In this document: piece by piece, positions 27,478 through 37,196 of the stretch | Layout of the letters: every line of letters begins with the position of its first letter | Position numbering within the stretch: the first letter of the stretch is position 1 | Assembly (NCBI GenBank): GCA_965228975.1 | Contig: OZ245851.1 | Span: 3,534,001-3,598,000 of the forward strand | Reading direction: 5' to 3' | From: JAJFJD01 sp965228975 | GTDB taxonomy: Bacteria > Pseudomonadota > Alphaproteobacteria > UBA8366 | DNA length: 64,000 nt | The notes under the pieces: model-generated | Seen by the model: the letters and a program-made list of their open reading frames with translations, nothing else | Database searches by the model: none | Told to the model about the DNA's origin: nothing | Position numbers and translations under genes: made by a program

Positions 27478-27545
27478 CGCTGTCGGCTCCTTTTGGTCTT
27501 ATGCGTACCCGAATTCTCAACGACCGGCGGACTTGGTCACCCGCC

Positions 27546-29033
27546 CTAGCCCGGGTCGTTAATAAGGTCGAGCGGATAGATTGGCCGCCGCACCTTCTCG
27601 AAGGTCAGTTGATCGTAATCCGAGGTGCAGACCCCCGTTCCGGCGCATTCGATCACCTCTTTGGCGATATCGCCATATCCGGCGCGATAGTGAATACGGC
27701 TTTTCAGCATCAGGTATTTCTTGCGAGCCGGATCGATGCCGAGGCTGAGGAAACAGTTCTTGTCGTTGGGTTCCTGCTGGCGCGAGATCACGACGATCTC
27801 CAGCGTGCCCGTATCGAACACGACGGTCGGCCCCATATCCATCAGCAACCCCGGCGATGCCGGGCCGAGATTCCGGTAGAGGCCGTCGGAGATGAGCTTC
27901 ACCTTCCCGGTCACCGTGACCGGCTCTCCCTTCAGGCCGATCGACGGCATATCGACCTTGCCGCCAAGCGGCAGCGTTACCTCCGTACCGATGCCGGCAC
28001 CGATCAACTGCTGCACCGCCTCAGGATCGCAGATCGCAAACACCGCCACGTCTTCAAGCCCGGCCGCGATGATCGCCGCAAGGACGGTCGTCGTGTCTTC
28101 GGTACCGCCGGACGATGCATTGTCGTAATGATCGAGAAGCACGACCGGGCCATCGGTCACCGCCTTGGCCCGCGCCATCGACTCTTCCAACGGCTCTATC
28201 TGATAGACCCAGGCTTCGCGATCCTTCCAGGCGGAGTCCAACAACTCGTCGCAGAGCACCTGCGCTCTTTCCGGGTCGCCGTCGGTCACCACGCAGGCGC
28301 TGAGTCCGGCGTTGTGGATATCCGCATGCGGAAATCCGGTGAACAGGGTCGCCACCATGGCCTCGCCGCTTTCCTCCATCGCGACGACCCGTTCCTGCAA
28401 CTGCTTGTTCGGAAAGTCCGCCGTGCCCTGGCGCATGACATGCGGCAGCATCGGCCGGTTGCCCCATGCAAGCACCGGCTCGGCCTCGCCTTTGATCTTG
28501 CGGATCAGCGCCTCGCCCGCCCGCGTACCGGTGCCGTAGTTGTCGATATGCGGATAGGTGGTGTAGCCGGCGAGCGTCGTCGCATTGTCCACGATTTCCG
28601 CGTACAGGTTGGTGTGCATGTCGAGCGCCACCGCGATCGGCACATCCGGCGCGATCTCCCGCAGCCGCGTCAGCAACCCGCCTTCCCCGTCCTCCCGGCT
28701 TTCGGTGACCATCGCACCGTGCAGGTCCAGCATGACCGCATCGCAGCCGTCGGCCACCGCTTCGCAGATCGCGTCCGTCATCTCCGCATAGGCGGCATCC
28801 TGAACCGGCGCGCTCGGCGCTGCCTGCGCCGCGATGGGCGTCACGATTTCCCAGCCCTCGCGCTCCGCCAGATCGATATAGGCCGCCATCGCCGTCCCGG
28901 TTCCCTTGAACGCGTCATACGCATCGCGCCCGCGCGGCGGCAATGGAAACCCACGCGCGAACCGCTCGATTGGCGTCGGCACCGGCGAAAAGGTATTTGT
29001 CTCGTGTTTCATCATCGCGATGACGACGCGCAT
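27546..29033 (-). CDS. M81-family metallopeptidase (MlrC-like)
   Basis: A 495-residue protein of the MlrC group, family M81, named after the microcystin-degrading MlrC but widespread in bacteria that do not meet microcystin. The start MRVVIAMMKHETNTFSPVPTP is diagnostic, and MLDLHGAMVTES, ALDMHTNLYAEIV and LLDHYDNASSGGTEDT supply likely zinc-binding residues. It probably cleaves a small peptide or amidated compound in the cytoplasm, but the natural substrate is not evident. Upstream, on the same strand and about 130 bases away, lies a DUF2238 gene. There is no transporter next to it. Confidence 0.85.
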   Translation of the reverse strand: MRVVIAMMKHETNTFSPVPTPIERFARGFPLPPRGRDAYDAFKGTGTAMAAYIDLAEREGWEIVTPIAAQAAPSAPVQDAAYAEMTDAICEAVADGCDAVMLDLHGAMVTESREDGEGGLLTRLREIAPDVPIAVALDMHTNLYAEIVDNATTLAGYTTYPHIDNYGTGTRAGEALIRKIKGEAEPVLAWGNRPMLPHVMRQGTADFPNKQLQERVVAMEESGEAMVATLFTGFPHADIHNAGLSACVVTDGDPERAQVLCDELLDSAWKDREAWVYQIEPLEESMARAKAVTDGPVVLLDHYDNASSGGTEDTTTVLAAIIAAGLEDVAVFAICDPEAVQQLIGAGIGTEVTLPLGGKVDMPSIGLKGEPVTVTGKVKLISDGLYRNLGPASPGLLMDMGPTVVFDTGTLEIVVISRQQEPNDKNCFLSLGIDPARKKYLMLKSRIHYRAGYGDIAKEVIECAGTGVCTSDYDQLTFEKVRRPIYPLDLINDPG

Positions 29034-29164
29034 GGAAAATCCTCTCTGAAAGGGTTGCGGGATAGGGCAGCCGACGAAAAGGATAGAACATGGCCGGGTC
29101 AGGGGAAAATCGGTGTTCCGTCATTCCATGGGATCGTGGTGGCGGTGCGCCCGGGCGGCAGGAT

Positions 29165-29917
29165 CTATCCGCCGTTGAGTAGGCGGTTGAGTTCCGCCTC
29201 ACCCAGCGGCTGTTTCTGTTTCACCCGGAGGCTTTCGGACCATTCGCGGCCGAAGTCCCGCTGCAGGGCCCTGTTGACCGCCGCGGCGATCAGCATGGCG
29301 ACGAGCCCGCCGATGCTGGCCAGCAGCATGTCCTTATGCGCATCCCAAATATCGCCCTGCGTGCCCAGATACGCCGCACCGAGTTCGCCACCAAAGACTT
29401 CGGCCGCCGCCCACTCGATCAACTCGTAGATCATCGACGTGGACATCGTGATATCGAGCGGCAGGAAATAGCCCCAAAATCCGCGCACATTCACGATCCG
29501 TAGGAACACTTCGCGCAGCGGATAGGCGATGAACAAGCCATAGGCGAAATGGATCAACCGATCGAAGTGATTCCGCTCCCACCCCATCATATCGTTCAAC
29601 GAACGCCCGAATACCGCCTCCGTCCAGGCGTTGTAGGGCACTTCCGAATAGGTGTAGTGCGACCCCACCTCGTGCAGACAGAGAAACAGAAAGATCAGCG
29701 TGTAGGAGACGCGCGAAAACGGAAATTTCCGGTAGGTGATGAAGAGAAGAACCACCGCTATAACGACCAGCACGTTTTCCAGCGCCCAATCGGCGCGATG
29801 GAGCGGCGCAACCGCAAGGGCGATAAAGACGCCGGCGAACACGACCGCCAGGGTCAGGGCGTAGCGTTGATGGGATTTATCCAAGGCGGCATTCCGAATA
29901 CAGCAACACTCATTCAA
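29165..29917 (-). CDS. DUF2238 (YjdF-like) integral membrane protein
   Basis: A 250-residue inner-membrane protein with about six hydrophobic helices, matching the DUF2238/YjdF group: CLHEVGSHYTYSEVPYNAW, NHFDRLIHFAYGLF and YELIEWAAAEVFG...GTQGDIWDAHKDML. The conserved His, Glu and Asp residues near membrane edges hint at metal binding, but the function is unknown. The ATG at 29917 lies eight bases inside the end of the PPK2 gene, so the two are probably co-transcribed. A later in-frame TTG (about 29885) could give a form beginning LDKSHQRYAL. Confidence 0.82.
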   Translation of the reverse strand: MNECCCIRNAALDKSHQRYALTLAVVFAGVFIALAVAPLHRADWALENVLVVIAVVLLFITYRKFPFSRVSYTLIFLFLCLHEVGSHYTYSEVPYNAWTEAVFGRSLNDMMGWERNHFDRLIHFAYGLFIAYPLREVFLRIVNVRGFWGYFLPLDITMSTSMIYELIEWAAAEVFGGELGAAYLGTQGDIWDAHKDMLLASIGGLVAMLIAAAVNRALQRDFGREWSESLRVKQKQPLGEAELNRLLNGG

Positions 29918-30731
29918 CCTTGATGCCTTTGGGATCGAAATCCGGCTTCGGATATTTCGGATCCATGTCTTCCAGCGTGAGACGCACGAGACGCGCTACG
30001 ACAGCGTTGCGGTACCAATTCCGATCCGCCGGAACAACGTACCAAGGGGCCCATGCCGTAGAGCAGCGTTCGAGCGCAATCTCGAAGGCCTGCATATATT
30101 GATCCCAGAGTTTCCGCTCCTCCAGATCGCGTTGATTGAACTTCCAGCGTTTTCTCGGGATATCCACGCGCTCTTGAAGCCTTTCGCGTTGTTCCTCCTT
30201 GGAAACCTGGAGGAAGACCTTGACGATTCGGGTATCGTTGGCGCTGAGCAGTTGCTCGAAGCTGTTGATCTGGTCGTACCGTGCGTCGATGACATCGTCG
30301 TCGACGAGACCGTGAACACGAACAACGAGAACGTCTTCATAATGCGACCGGTTGAAGATGGCGATCTCGCCTTTAGCCGGCACCTTCTTATGCACACGCC
30401 ACAGGAAGTCGTGAGACAGTTCCTCCGGCGTCGGTTTCTTGAAGCTGTATGCGCGAAGCCCCAACGGGTCGACCGGGCCGAATACCTTCCGGATCGTGCC
30501 GTCCTTGCCGGCGGCGTCCGTCGCCTGAAGCACGAGGAGCAGGGATTGGCGGCCTTCCGCGAAAAGACGATCTTGAAGATCGTCTATCGCATCGGCGTCA
30601 TCACGGAGCGACTTCTCCGCCTCATCCCGGCTTTCGAAATAGCTGGTGTCCCTTAAATCGTTCTTGGACAGATCGAGCTTCGTTCCCGGCTCAACCGCAA
30701 ACATCTTGTCGAATTTCTTTAAACTCATCAC
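29910..30731 (-). CDS. Polyphosphate kinase 2 family protein
   Basis: A 273-residue PPK2-type kinase that transfers phosphate between polyphosphate and nucleotides. The P-loop is ATDAAGKDG (about 70-78). Other family blocks are VFGPVDPLGLRAYSFKKPTPEEL, HDFLWRVHKKVPAKGEI, FNRSHYEDVLVVRVHG and the lid region ERVDIPRKRWKFNQRDLEER. It is a single-domain enzyme of the short PPK2 type; whether it prefers NDP or NMP cannot be read here. It should be cytoplasmic. The DUF2238 gene overlaps its 3' end, and no ppk1 or ppx is in view. Confidence 0.9.
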   Translation of the reverse strand: MMSLKKFDKMFAVEPGTKLDLSKNDLRDTSYFESRDEAEKSLRDDADAIDDLQDRLFAEGRQSLLLVLQATDAAGKDGTIRKVFGPVDPLGLRAYSFKKPTPEELSHDFLWRVHKKVPAKGEIAIFNRSHYEDVLVVRVHGLVDDDVIDARYDQINSFEQLLSANDTRIVKVFLQVSKEEQRERLQERVDIPRKRWKFNQRDLEERKLWDQYMQAFEIALERCSTAWAPWYVVPADRNWYRNAVVARLVRLTLEDMDPKYPKPDFDPKGIKVE

Positions 30732-30881
30732 CGCTCACAACAATTGACCGTGCAGTTCAGTATACCGCCAAAGATCGACCGGCCCAGCCGACAAGCGAAA
30801 CACTCGGTCCGCGATTTTTTGCGATTGAGTAGCATTGCGCGCCCGTCAGTCCCGGCGGAACATACGCGCGCAAGATAGATT

Positions 30882-30957
<76 letters not shown>

Positions 30958-31111
30958 GCCCAACCGGCTTGGCCGGTCCGTGGTTTCGGAAAGGTACGGC
31001 TGGACCGTTCCCTCCGAAAAACCGAAGCAGGGCCGCGATATAGCAAAGGGGCTGCGGTTTGTCGATAGGTCCTGTGCAACGCAAGGACGCCAAGGGCAGT
31101 TTTTCGCGCGC

Positions 31112-32254
31112 CTAGGCCTCGCTGGCGTGCCGGGCGATGCGGATATCGCGGTGGATATAGGCGTTCATCAGGAAGCCGCAGCCGGTCAGGACCGTCAGCA
31201 GCGCGGTGCCGCCATAGGACAGCATCGGCAGCGGCACGCCGACCACCGGGATCAGCCCCATCACCATCGCCGTATTGACGAAGACGTAGAGCAGGATGGT
31301 GACCGTCACGCCCATCGCCATCAAACGGCCGAAATGGTTGCGGCTGCGCACCGCAACGGCCAGGCCGTAGACCATCAGGATCGCATAGAGCAACAGCAGC
31401 AACAGGCCGCCCACCAGGCCGAATTCCTCCGCCAGCATGGTGAAGATGAAGTCGGTGTGCCGTTCCGGCAGGAAGTTCAGATGGCTCTGCGTGCCCTGCA
31501 GGTAGCCCTTGCCAAAGACGCCGCCGGATCCAAAAGCGATCTGGGACTGCAAGATATGATAGCCCGAGCCAAGCGGATCGGTCTCCGGATTGAGAAAGGT
31601 CAGGATACGCTGGCGCTGGTAGTCATGCAGGAAATTCCAGCCGATGGGGATCGAGGCGATCCCCGCGACCAGCACGACGCCGAACTTCCACAGTCGCACC
31701 CCAGCGAGGAAGAACATCGCCCCGCCGCCCAACAGCAGCATGACGGCGGTGCCCAGATCGGGCTGCTTGATCACCAGCGCCACCGGTGCGCCGACCAGCA
31801 TCAATGGAATCAACAGATAGGCCGGACGGCCGATATCTTCGATATTCATGCGATGAAAGTACCGAGCGAGCGCCAACACCACCGCGATCTTCATGAATTC
31901 CGACGGCTGGAACTGGAACGCGCCGAAGCGCAGCCACCGCTGTGCCCCCATGCCAACCGAGCCGATCACCTCGACCGCGCCCAGTGACAACAGGACCAGG
32001 CCGTAGATGACGTAGGCGTAGCGCAGCCAAATTCGAATATCCACCAGGGCGATCGCGAACACGCCCATCAAGCCTACCAGCAACCGGATACCCTGCCGCG
32101 ACGCCCAGGGCTGCATATTGCCGCCGCCCGCCGAATACAGCATGGCGATTCCGACGCCGCCGATCACCGCGATCAAGAAGATCAGCGACCAGTTGACCTG
32201 CCACAGACGCTGACGGAAGGTCATTTCCGCGCCGTAGTTGGGGGACAGCCTCAT
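31112..32254 (-). CDS. rodA: Rod-shape glycosyltransferase RodA
   Basis: A 380-residue SEDS-family polytopic membrane protein (about ten helices) that polymerises lipid II during cell elongation together with PBP2. Family blocks include SVGMGAQRWLRFGAFQFQPSEFMKIAVVLALARYF, IKQPDLGTAVMLLLGG, NPETDPLGSGYHILQSQIAFGSGGVFGKGYLQGTQSHLNFLPERHTDFIFT and the end VGVPLPMLSYGGTALL. The start MRLSPNYGAEMTFRQRLWQVNW at 32254 overlaps the PBP2 stop as ATGA; the longer open frame to 32482 is a shadow. It is last in the mreBCD-mrdA-rodA operon. Confidence 0.95.
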   Translation of the reverse strand: MRLSPNYGAEMTFRQRLWQVNWSLIFLIAVIGGVGIAMLYSAGGGNMQPWASRQGIRLLVGLMGVFAIALVDIRIWLRYAYVIYGLVLLSLGAVEVIGSVGMGAQRWLRFGAFQFQPSEFMKIAVVLALARYFHRMNIEDIGRPAYLLIPLMLVGAPVALVIKQPDLGTAVMLLLGGGAMFFLAGVRLWKFGVVLVAGIASIPIGWNFLHDYQRQRILTFLNPETDPLGSGYHILQSQIAFGSGGVFGKGYLQGTQSHLNFLPERHTDFIFTMLAEEFGLVGGLLLLLLYAILMVYGLAVAVRSRNHFGRLMAMGVTVTILLYVFVNTAMVMGLIPVVGVPLPMLSYGGTALLTVLTGCGFLMNAYIHRDIRIARHASEA

Positions 32255-34149
32255 TGCCGCGGCCCACCGGGAGTCTTGGCCGATTGGCCGGGCGCCTCCG
32301 CGACCCGCCCCGCCCGGGTGGCGGAAGGATCGCGCTTCTGCGTTTCGAGCAGCACATCCTTGGCGATCGGCGCGGCCGCCTTGGACCCGCCGCCGCCATG
32401 CTCGACGATCACCGCCACGACATAGCGTGGCGCATCCATCGGGGCGTAGCCGACGAACAGGGCATGATCGCGTTCGCGCCAAGGTCGGTCCTTGTTCTTG
32501 CGGACACCGCGGTCACGTTCGGCCAGCGAGATCCGCCGGACCTGCGACGTGCCGGTTTTACCGCCCATCGCCATCTTCTTGTCCTTGATGCGGGACCGGA
32601 AGGCGGTGCCGCCTTGCGGGTTGTTCACAACCTCGTTCATGCCCTGCATGACAATCTGACGTCCGCGGTTCGAGAGGCCGAGGGACTTGAATTCGCGCGG
32701 CGGCTCATCGGCCGGGTCGACACCCGGCGGCGCCAGCGTCAATCTCGGCTTCACCGCGAACCCGCCGTTGACCAGCCGCGCCGTCATCACCGCCAATTGC
32801 AGCGGCGTCGCCAACACATAGCCCTGCCCGATACCGGCCACCAGCGTCTCGCCCAGTTGCCACGGAATCCCGATCGTCGCCTGTTTCCACGCCTTCGTCG
32901 GGATCAGGCCGGCGCGCTCGCCCGGAATGTCGAGATCGAGCGTCGACCCGAGACCCAATCGGCGGGCCATGGCCGCGATCCGGTCGACACCGACCTTTTT
33001 GGCCAGCTCGTAGAAGTAGATGTCGCACGACCCCTTGATCGACTCGATCAAATCGACGCTGCCGTGGCCGCCCTTTTTCCAACAATGGAATTTCTGATTG
33101 CCGAGCTGAATGCTCCCATAGCATGTCGTGCGGATGGACGGCGAAATTTTCAGCTCCAGCGCGGCAAGCGCGACCGCCATCTTGAAGGTCGAACCGGGGG
33201 CGTATTGCCCGGCAATGGCCTTGTTGGTCAGCGGCGTATCCGGGTTGTTGATCAGACGATGCCAAGCCTTGCCGCTCAAGCCCTCGTTGAAGGCATTCGG
33301 GTCGAAGGACGGTGTCGAGACCATCGCCAACAGGTCGCCGGAATGCGCGTCCATCACCACGACGGCAGCACGGCGTTCCTTCTCGATGCGGCGTGCGACG
33401 AATTCCTGCAATCCGACATCGATGGTCAGATGGATTTCCTGTCCTGGCTGACCGTCCTGCCGACGCAGCTCGCGAATGACCCGGCCAAGGGCGTTGACCT
33501 CGACCTCGGCATTGCCCGCGGTGCCGCGTAGTTGCAAGTCATACTGCCGCTCTACGCCGTTCTTGCCGATCCGGAAGCCCGGAAGCTCCAGTAAGGGGTC
33601 GCCGGTCAGCTCCCGTTCGGAGACCGACGCGACATAACCCAGAGAATGCGCGGCGGCCTCACCGTAGGGGTAAAACCGCGTCTGGCCGACATCGATGCTG
33701 ATACCCGGCAGGTCCGGCGCGTTGACCTCGATCCGGCTCACCTCTTCCCAGGTCAGGTTCTCGCGCACCGTGATCGGCACGAAGGCCCGGCGGCGGCGTA
33801 CCTCGCGCAGGATGCGGCGGCGATCATGCTCGTCGACCTCCACCAGGCGGCCGAGCCGGGTGAGCATGCGGTCAACGTCGTCCGCCTGTTCGGGGACGAT
33901 GACGATCCGGTAATTCTGGACATTCACCGCGAGCGGGACGCCATACCGATCCACGATCCGGCCCCGTGGCGGCGGCAACAAACGCAGGCTGATCCGGTTT
34001 TCATCGGCCAGAACCGCATACTTGTCCGACTCCAGCACTTGCAGATAGTACATGCGGGCGGCGAGCCCCGTGAACAAAACCGCTTGGCCGCCGGCGAGAA
34101 ACAAAGCGCGCCGCGTAAACAGCCTGCCGCGATCTTGCTCCGGCTTCAC
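32251..34149 (-). CDS. mrdA: Penicillin-binding protein 2 (peptidoglycan transpeptidase)
   Basis: A 632-residue class B PBP that cross-links peptidoglycan in the side wall, partner of RodA. A short cytoplasmic tail and one membrane anchor (around RRALFLAGGQAVLFTGLAARM) are followed by the PBP dimerisation region (LLPPPRGRIVDRYGVPLAVN) and the transpeptidase domain with catalytic YAPGSTFKMA, then GSCDIYFYELAKK as the second motif and GGKTGTSQV as the third. The C-terminal tail is Pro/Ala/Arg-rich. I chose GTG 34149 (VKPEQDRGRLFTRR), two bases after the mreD stop; the frame is open upstream but would overlap mreD. Confidence 0.95.
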   Translation of the reverse strand: MKPEQDRGRLFTRRALFLAGGQAVLFTGLAARMYYLQVLESDKYAVLADENRISLRLLPPPRGRIVDRYGVPLAVNVQNYRIVIVPEQADDVDRMLTRLGRLVEVDEHDRRRILREVRRRRAFVPITVRENLTWEEVSRIEVNAPDLPGISIDVGQTRFYPYGEAAAHSLGYVASVSERELTGDPLLELPGFRIGKNGVERQYDLQLRGTAGNAEVEVNALGRVIRELRRQDGQPGQEIHLTIDVGLQEFVARRIEKERRAAVVVMDAHSGDLLAMVSTPSFDPNAFNEGLSGKAWHRLINNPDTPLTNKAIAGQYAPGSTFKMAVALAALELKISPSIRTTCYGSIQLGNQKFHCWKKGGHGSVDLIESIKGSCDIYFYELAKKVGVDRIAAMARRLGLGSTLDLDIPGERAGLIPTKAWKQATIGIPWQLGETLVAGIGQGYVLATPLQLAVMTARLVNGGFAVKPRLTLAPPGVDPADEPPREFKSLGLSNRGRQIVMQGMNEVVNNPQGGTAFRSRIKDKKMAMGGKTGTSQVRRISLAERDRGVRKNKDRPWRERDHALFVGYAPMDAPRYVVAVIVEHGGGGSKAAAPIAKDVLLETQKRDPSATRAGRVAEAPGQSAKTPGGPRQ

Positions 34150-34151
34150 GA

Positions 34152-34670
34152 TTAGGCCTCTTGCAGGATGTTCCGGTGCGTCAACACCAGGATGTAAGCC
34201 ACGAGCGGGTAAAGCGCCGCGGTCGCCAGGTATTCGACAAGCAGCGGCCCGATCGAAAGCAGTTGCCCCATCAGGATCGACATCGCGACCCATTGCAACG
34301 CGCCGATGACGAGCGACAGGGTCGCAAAGCCCCACCATAGGACGGCAAAGGACTTGCCGAAGAAGAAACGGCGCTGCGAGACGACAATCCCGTAAACGAC
34401 CAACAGGATAAACGCGTTCAAACCGAACGGAACACCGGTAAGAATGTCCTGCAGCAATCCGGTCAGGAACACGACCGGCGCCGGGATCAGATCCGGCTGG
34501 TGCAGAGCCCAGAAGTACACCGCGATCAGCGCCAACGCCGGCGCAATGGAGATGGCGGCCGGAAGATGCATCGGCACCTGGGCGACAATGACAAGCGTGA
34601 TCGTGATCAGGAACGGCGTCAGCCGGCGTGCCAGCAGGTCAAGCCGCGTCCATCCGCCTTCGTCCTTCAT
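34152..34670 (-). CDS. mreD: Rod-shape determining protein MreD
   Basis: A 172-residue, mostly hydrophobic inner-membrane protein of the elongasome with five or six helices. MreD sequences are poorly conserved; identification rests on size, topology, the segment HQPDLIPAPVVFLTGLLQDILTGVPFGLNAFILLVVYGIVV, and its place between mreC and mrdA. The ATG at 34670 overlaps the mreC stop as ATGA. Confidence 0.93.
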   Translation of the reverse strand: MKDEGGWTRLDLLARRLTPFLITITLVIVAQVPMHLPAAISIAPALALIAVYFWALHQPDLIPAPVVFLTGLLQDILTGVPFGLNAFILLVVYGIVVSQRRFFFGKSFAVLWWGFATLSLVIGALQWVAMSILMGQLLSIGPLLVEYLATAALYPLVAYILVLTHRNILQEA

Positions 34671-35563
34671 CGGGACCGCCTCGCGCGGCCCTGCGCTTGC
34701 GATGCTTCCTGATCGGCCTCGTCGAGAATGCCGTCAAGACCGAAATCCATCAGCCGGACGTATTCGAGCTGGGCCACATTGACGTAGGGCGCGATCCGCA
34801 CGCCTTCCTCGCCCACCGAATTGACCAATCCAACCGGCAATCCCGGCGGGAAGACACCGCCATAACCGGAGGTCACCACCCGGTCACCCGGCTTGACCGA
34901 CGTCGTGATCGGCAGATACAGCAACCGCGGTGTCGGGGAGTTGTCGCCCGCCAGCACCGCGCGCTCCCGCGACGATTCGATGACGACCGGGATGCGGCTA
35001 TTCAAGTCGTTGATCAACAGAACGCGCGCCGATCGGTTGCCGACTTCCGCGACGCGGCCCAGCAGGCCGTGACCCACCATGGCGGCCTGTCCTTTTTTCA
35101 CGCCGTCGCGCTTCCCGGCGTTAACCAGGAGGCTGCGGACGAAGGCGCCGCCGGAATCGCCAATGACCCGCGCCGTGACCGAGTTGGCTTCCGTATCGGG
35201 GACAAAACTCAAAAGGTCGCGCAGCTGCGTGTTCTCCGACATCAATGTCCGAGCCGCCGTCTGCCATTGCAGCAGCCGCTCGTTCTGCGCACGGAGGACT
35301 TTGTTTTCGTCGCGCAGAACCGCCAGCTCGCGCATTTCACCGATGACATGGGAAACCGTGATAGCCGGACGGGACAAGGCATCCAAGACCGGCGCCGTGA
35401 CATCGGTCACGGTCATCCTCGCGCGCTCGAAGACAAGCGGATCGGCCCGCCCCAACAGCAAGATTCCAAGAGCCGCCGCCAACAGGAAGACATAGGCGAA
35501 GCGATGCGCCAAACCCCGGAGCGGCGCCGTGATCCTTAGGATATGTTCAGGGCGTTGCCTCAC
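34667..35563 (-). CDS. mreC: Rod-shape determining protein MreC
   Basis: A periplasmic scaffold of about 298 residues that connects MreB filaments with PBP2 and RodA. It has one N-terminal membrane segment (FAYVFLLAAALGILLLG), a coiled coil (MRELAVLRDENKVLRAQNERLLQWQTA) and a two-lobed beta-barrel with VIGDSGGAFVRSLLVNAGKRDGVKKGQAAMV and PGDRVVTSGYGGVFPPGLPVG. I prefer GTG 35563 (VRQRPEHILRIT), with GGAATCGGA just upstream. The frame also allows a TTG at 35590. The C-terminus is Gln/Arg-rich. Confidence 0.93.
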   Translation of the reverse strand: MRQRPEHILRITAPLRGLAHRFAYVFLLAAALGILLLGRADPLVFERARMTVTDVTAPVLDALSRPAITVSHVIGEMRELAVLRDENKVLRAQNERLLQWQTAARTLMSENTQLRDLLSFVPDTEANSVTARVIGDSGGAFVRSLLVNAGKRDGVKKGQAAMVGHGLLGRVAEVGNRSARVLLINDLNSRIPVVIESSRERAVLAGDNSPTPRLLYLPITTSVKPGDRVVTSGYGGVFPPGLPVGLVNSVGEEGVRIAPYVNVAQLEYVRLMDFGLDGILDEADQEASQAQGRARRSR

Positions 35564-35616
35564 TCCGATTCCAACCCGACGGTCCAGCAACGGTCAAAGA
35601 TGCGGGACCGCCCCTC

Positions 35617-36657
35617 TTAATACATGCTGATGAGCACGTTCTTGAGCGTCTTCATTTCCTCCAGACAACGCCCGGTTCCCAACGCAACACAGGAAAGGGG
35701 GTCGTCCGCGATCGACACGGGCAGCCCGGTCGAATGACGCAGAACGTAATCTAGGTTGCCGAGCAGCGCGCCGCCGCCGGTCAGGACGATGCCCTTGTCG
35801 ACGATATCCGCCGCCAGTTCCGGCGCGGTATGTTCCAAGGCGACCTTAACCGCCTCGACGATGGCGCCGACCGGTTCGGCCAGGCTTTCGGAAATCTGTC
35901 GTTCGGTGATAACCAATTCCTTGGGCACGCCGTTCATCAGATCGCGGCCCTTTATCTCGATGACGCGGCCCTCGCCGTCGTCCGGGGCGCACGCGGATCC
36001 AATTTCTTTCTTGATGCGTTCGGCGCTGCTTTCACCGACAAGCAGGTTATGGTTGCGGCGGATGTAGGCGATGATCGCCTCGTCCATCTTGTCTCCGCCG
36101 ACCCGCACCGAGCGCGAATAGACGATGCCGCCGAGCGACAGGACGGCGACCTCGGTCGTGCCGCCGCCGATATCGACAACCATCGAGCCGGTCGGTTCCG
36201 TCACCGGCAGTCCCGCGCCGATCGCCGCCGCCATGGGCTCCTCGATCAGGAAGACCCGGCGGGCGCCGGCCGCCTCGGCGGATTCCTGAATGGCTCGCCG
36301 TTCGACCGCCGTCGACCCCGACGGCACGCAGACGATGACCTGCGGCGACGCGAAGCTGCGACGGTTGTGAACCTTGCGGATGAAGTGCTTGATCATTTCC
36401 TCGGCGACGTCGAAGTCGGCGATCACGCCGTCCCGCAACGGCCGAATGGCCAGGATGTTGCCGGGCGTCCGGCCCAGCATCATCTTCGCTTCGTCACCGA
36501 CGGCCAGGACCTGCTTCTTGCCTTTGACTTCGGCAATTGCGACGACCGACGGTTCGTTCAGAACGATGCCGCGCCCTTTGACATAGACAAGCGTATTCGC
36601 CGTGCCCAAGTCGATCGCCATATCGGCGGAAAGCATTCCAAGTAGACGACCGAACAT
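35617..36657 (-). CDS. mreB: Actin-like rod-shape protein MreB
   Basis: A 346-residue bacterial actin that forms membrane-attached filaments guiding side-wall synthesis. Nucleotide-binding blocks are clear: MAIDLGTANTLVYVKGRGIVLNEPS (phosphate 1), SMVVDIGGGTTEVAVLSLGG (phosphate 2), ERIKKEIGSA and GIVLTGGGALLGNLD (adenosine). The N-terminus MFGRLLGMLSADMAI is amphipathic, as expected for membrane binding. It is first in the mreB-mreC-mreD-mrdA-rodA operon, so the elongation machine is expressed as a unit from a promoter in the 0.5 kb spacer upstream. Confidence 0.97.
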   Translation of the reverse strand: MFGRLLGMLSADMAIDLGTANTLVYVKGRGIVLNEPSVVAIAEVKGKKQVLAVGDEAKMMLGRTPGNILAIRPLRDGVIADFDVAEEMIKHFIRKVHNRRSFASPQVIVCVPSGSTAVERRAIQESAEAAGARRVFLIEEPMAAAIGAGLPVTEPTGSMVVDIGGGTTEVAVLSLGGIVYSRSVRVGGDKMDEAIIAYIRRNHNLLVGESSAERIKKEIGSACAPDDGEGRVIEIKGRDLMNGVPKELVITERQISESLAEPVGAIVEAVKVALEHTAPELAADIVDKGIVLTGGGALLGNLDYVLRHSTGLPVSIADDPLSCVALGTGRCLEEMKTLKNVLISMY

Positions 36658-37196
36658 CCCTACAGCCCCATTCCGGTTACGCTCTTTTCGACGCTGATCA
36701 CCGCTCTGCTACTCCCGACCAATTGATGACACGACCTAAAACACCATCTGGTCTCGACGCTGTAATTTCGACGGGCGGTCCCAGACTCGCAACCACGTCC
36801 CGGCCTCGTCCCATCGGCCCCTACCGATGTGCGCTGTCCATGCTCGACGGAGGAGGAAATTTCGAATGAAATTTCGGAGAAATTCGTGCCAGCCCCAACC
36901 GGCAGCCGACCGTTCCGCAAAGGACCGGTCAACCTCGAATAAATCGTCACACCCCTCTAACATGGCCTCGCGCAAAATATCATGCGCCAAGTCCAAAATT
37001 GATCAACGACTATAGGCCAGAAGTGCGAGTAATGAAAAGTGTCTAACCACTTCACGCCAAGTCTCATAGGCCGCTAATCAGCTTGTTTCTCTTACACGAT
37101 TTATCGTTAATTTTTAGCTAAAGGGGCGAACATCCCATAAGGATACTCGCCCCCCGGAATTGACGACTCGAAGAGGGAAAATCGTCCCAATTCAGC
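36658..37196. promoter_or_regulatory. Spacer between mreB start and ilvC end
   Basis: About 540 bases without a convincing gene. Short frames here (for example 36736-36996 minus) have no recognisable features and no good ribosome binding sites. The part nearest mreB must hold its promoter, and the part nearest ilvC holds a terminator-like hairpin (37123-37153). A TTAAT/TTTATC-rich stretch at 37090-37120 is AT-rich compared with its neighbours. Confidence 0.5.
37123..37153 (-). terminator. Terminator-like hairpin after ilvC
   Basis: Read on the minus strand, GGGGCGA pairs with TCGCCCC, and the inner part (TATCC / GGGAT around TTAT) can extend the stem. TTTAGCTAAAAATT follows. The T-run is short, so the call is moderate, but position (about 45 bases past the ilvC stop) and strand fit. 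Confidence 0.6.

Noticed and set aside
36660..37015. Short frames between mreB and ilvC
   Set aside because: No family features, overlapping in several frames and no clear ribosome binding site.
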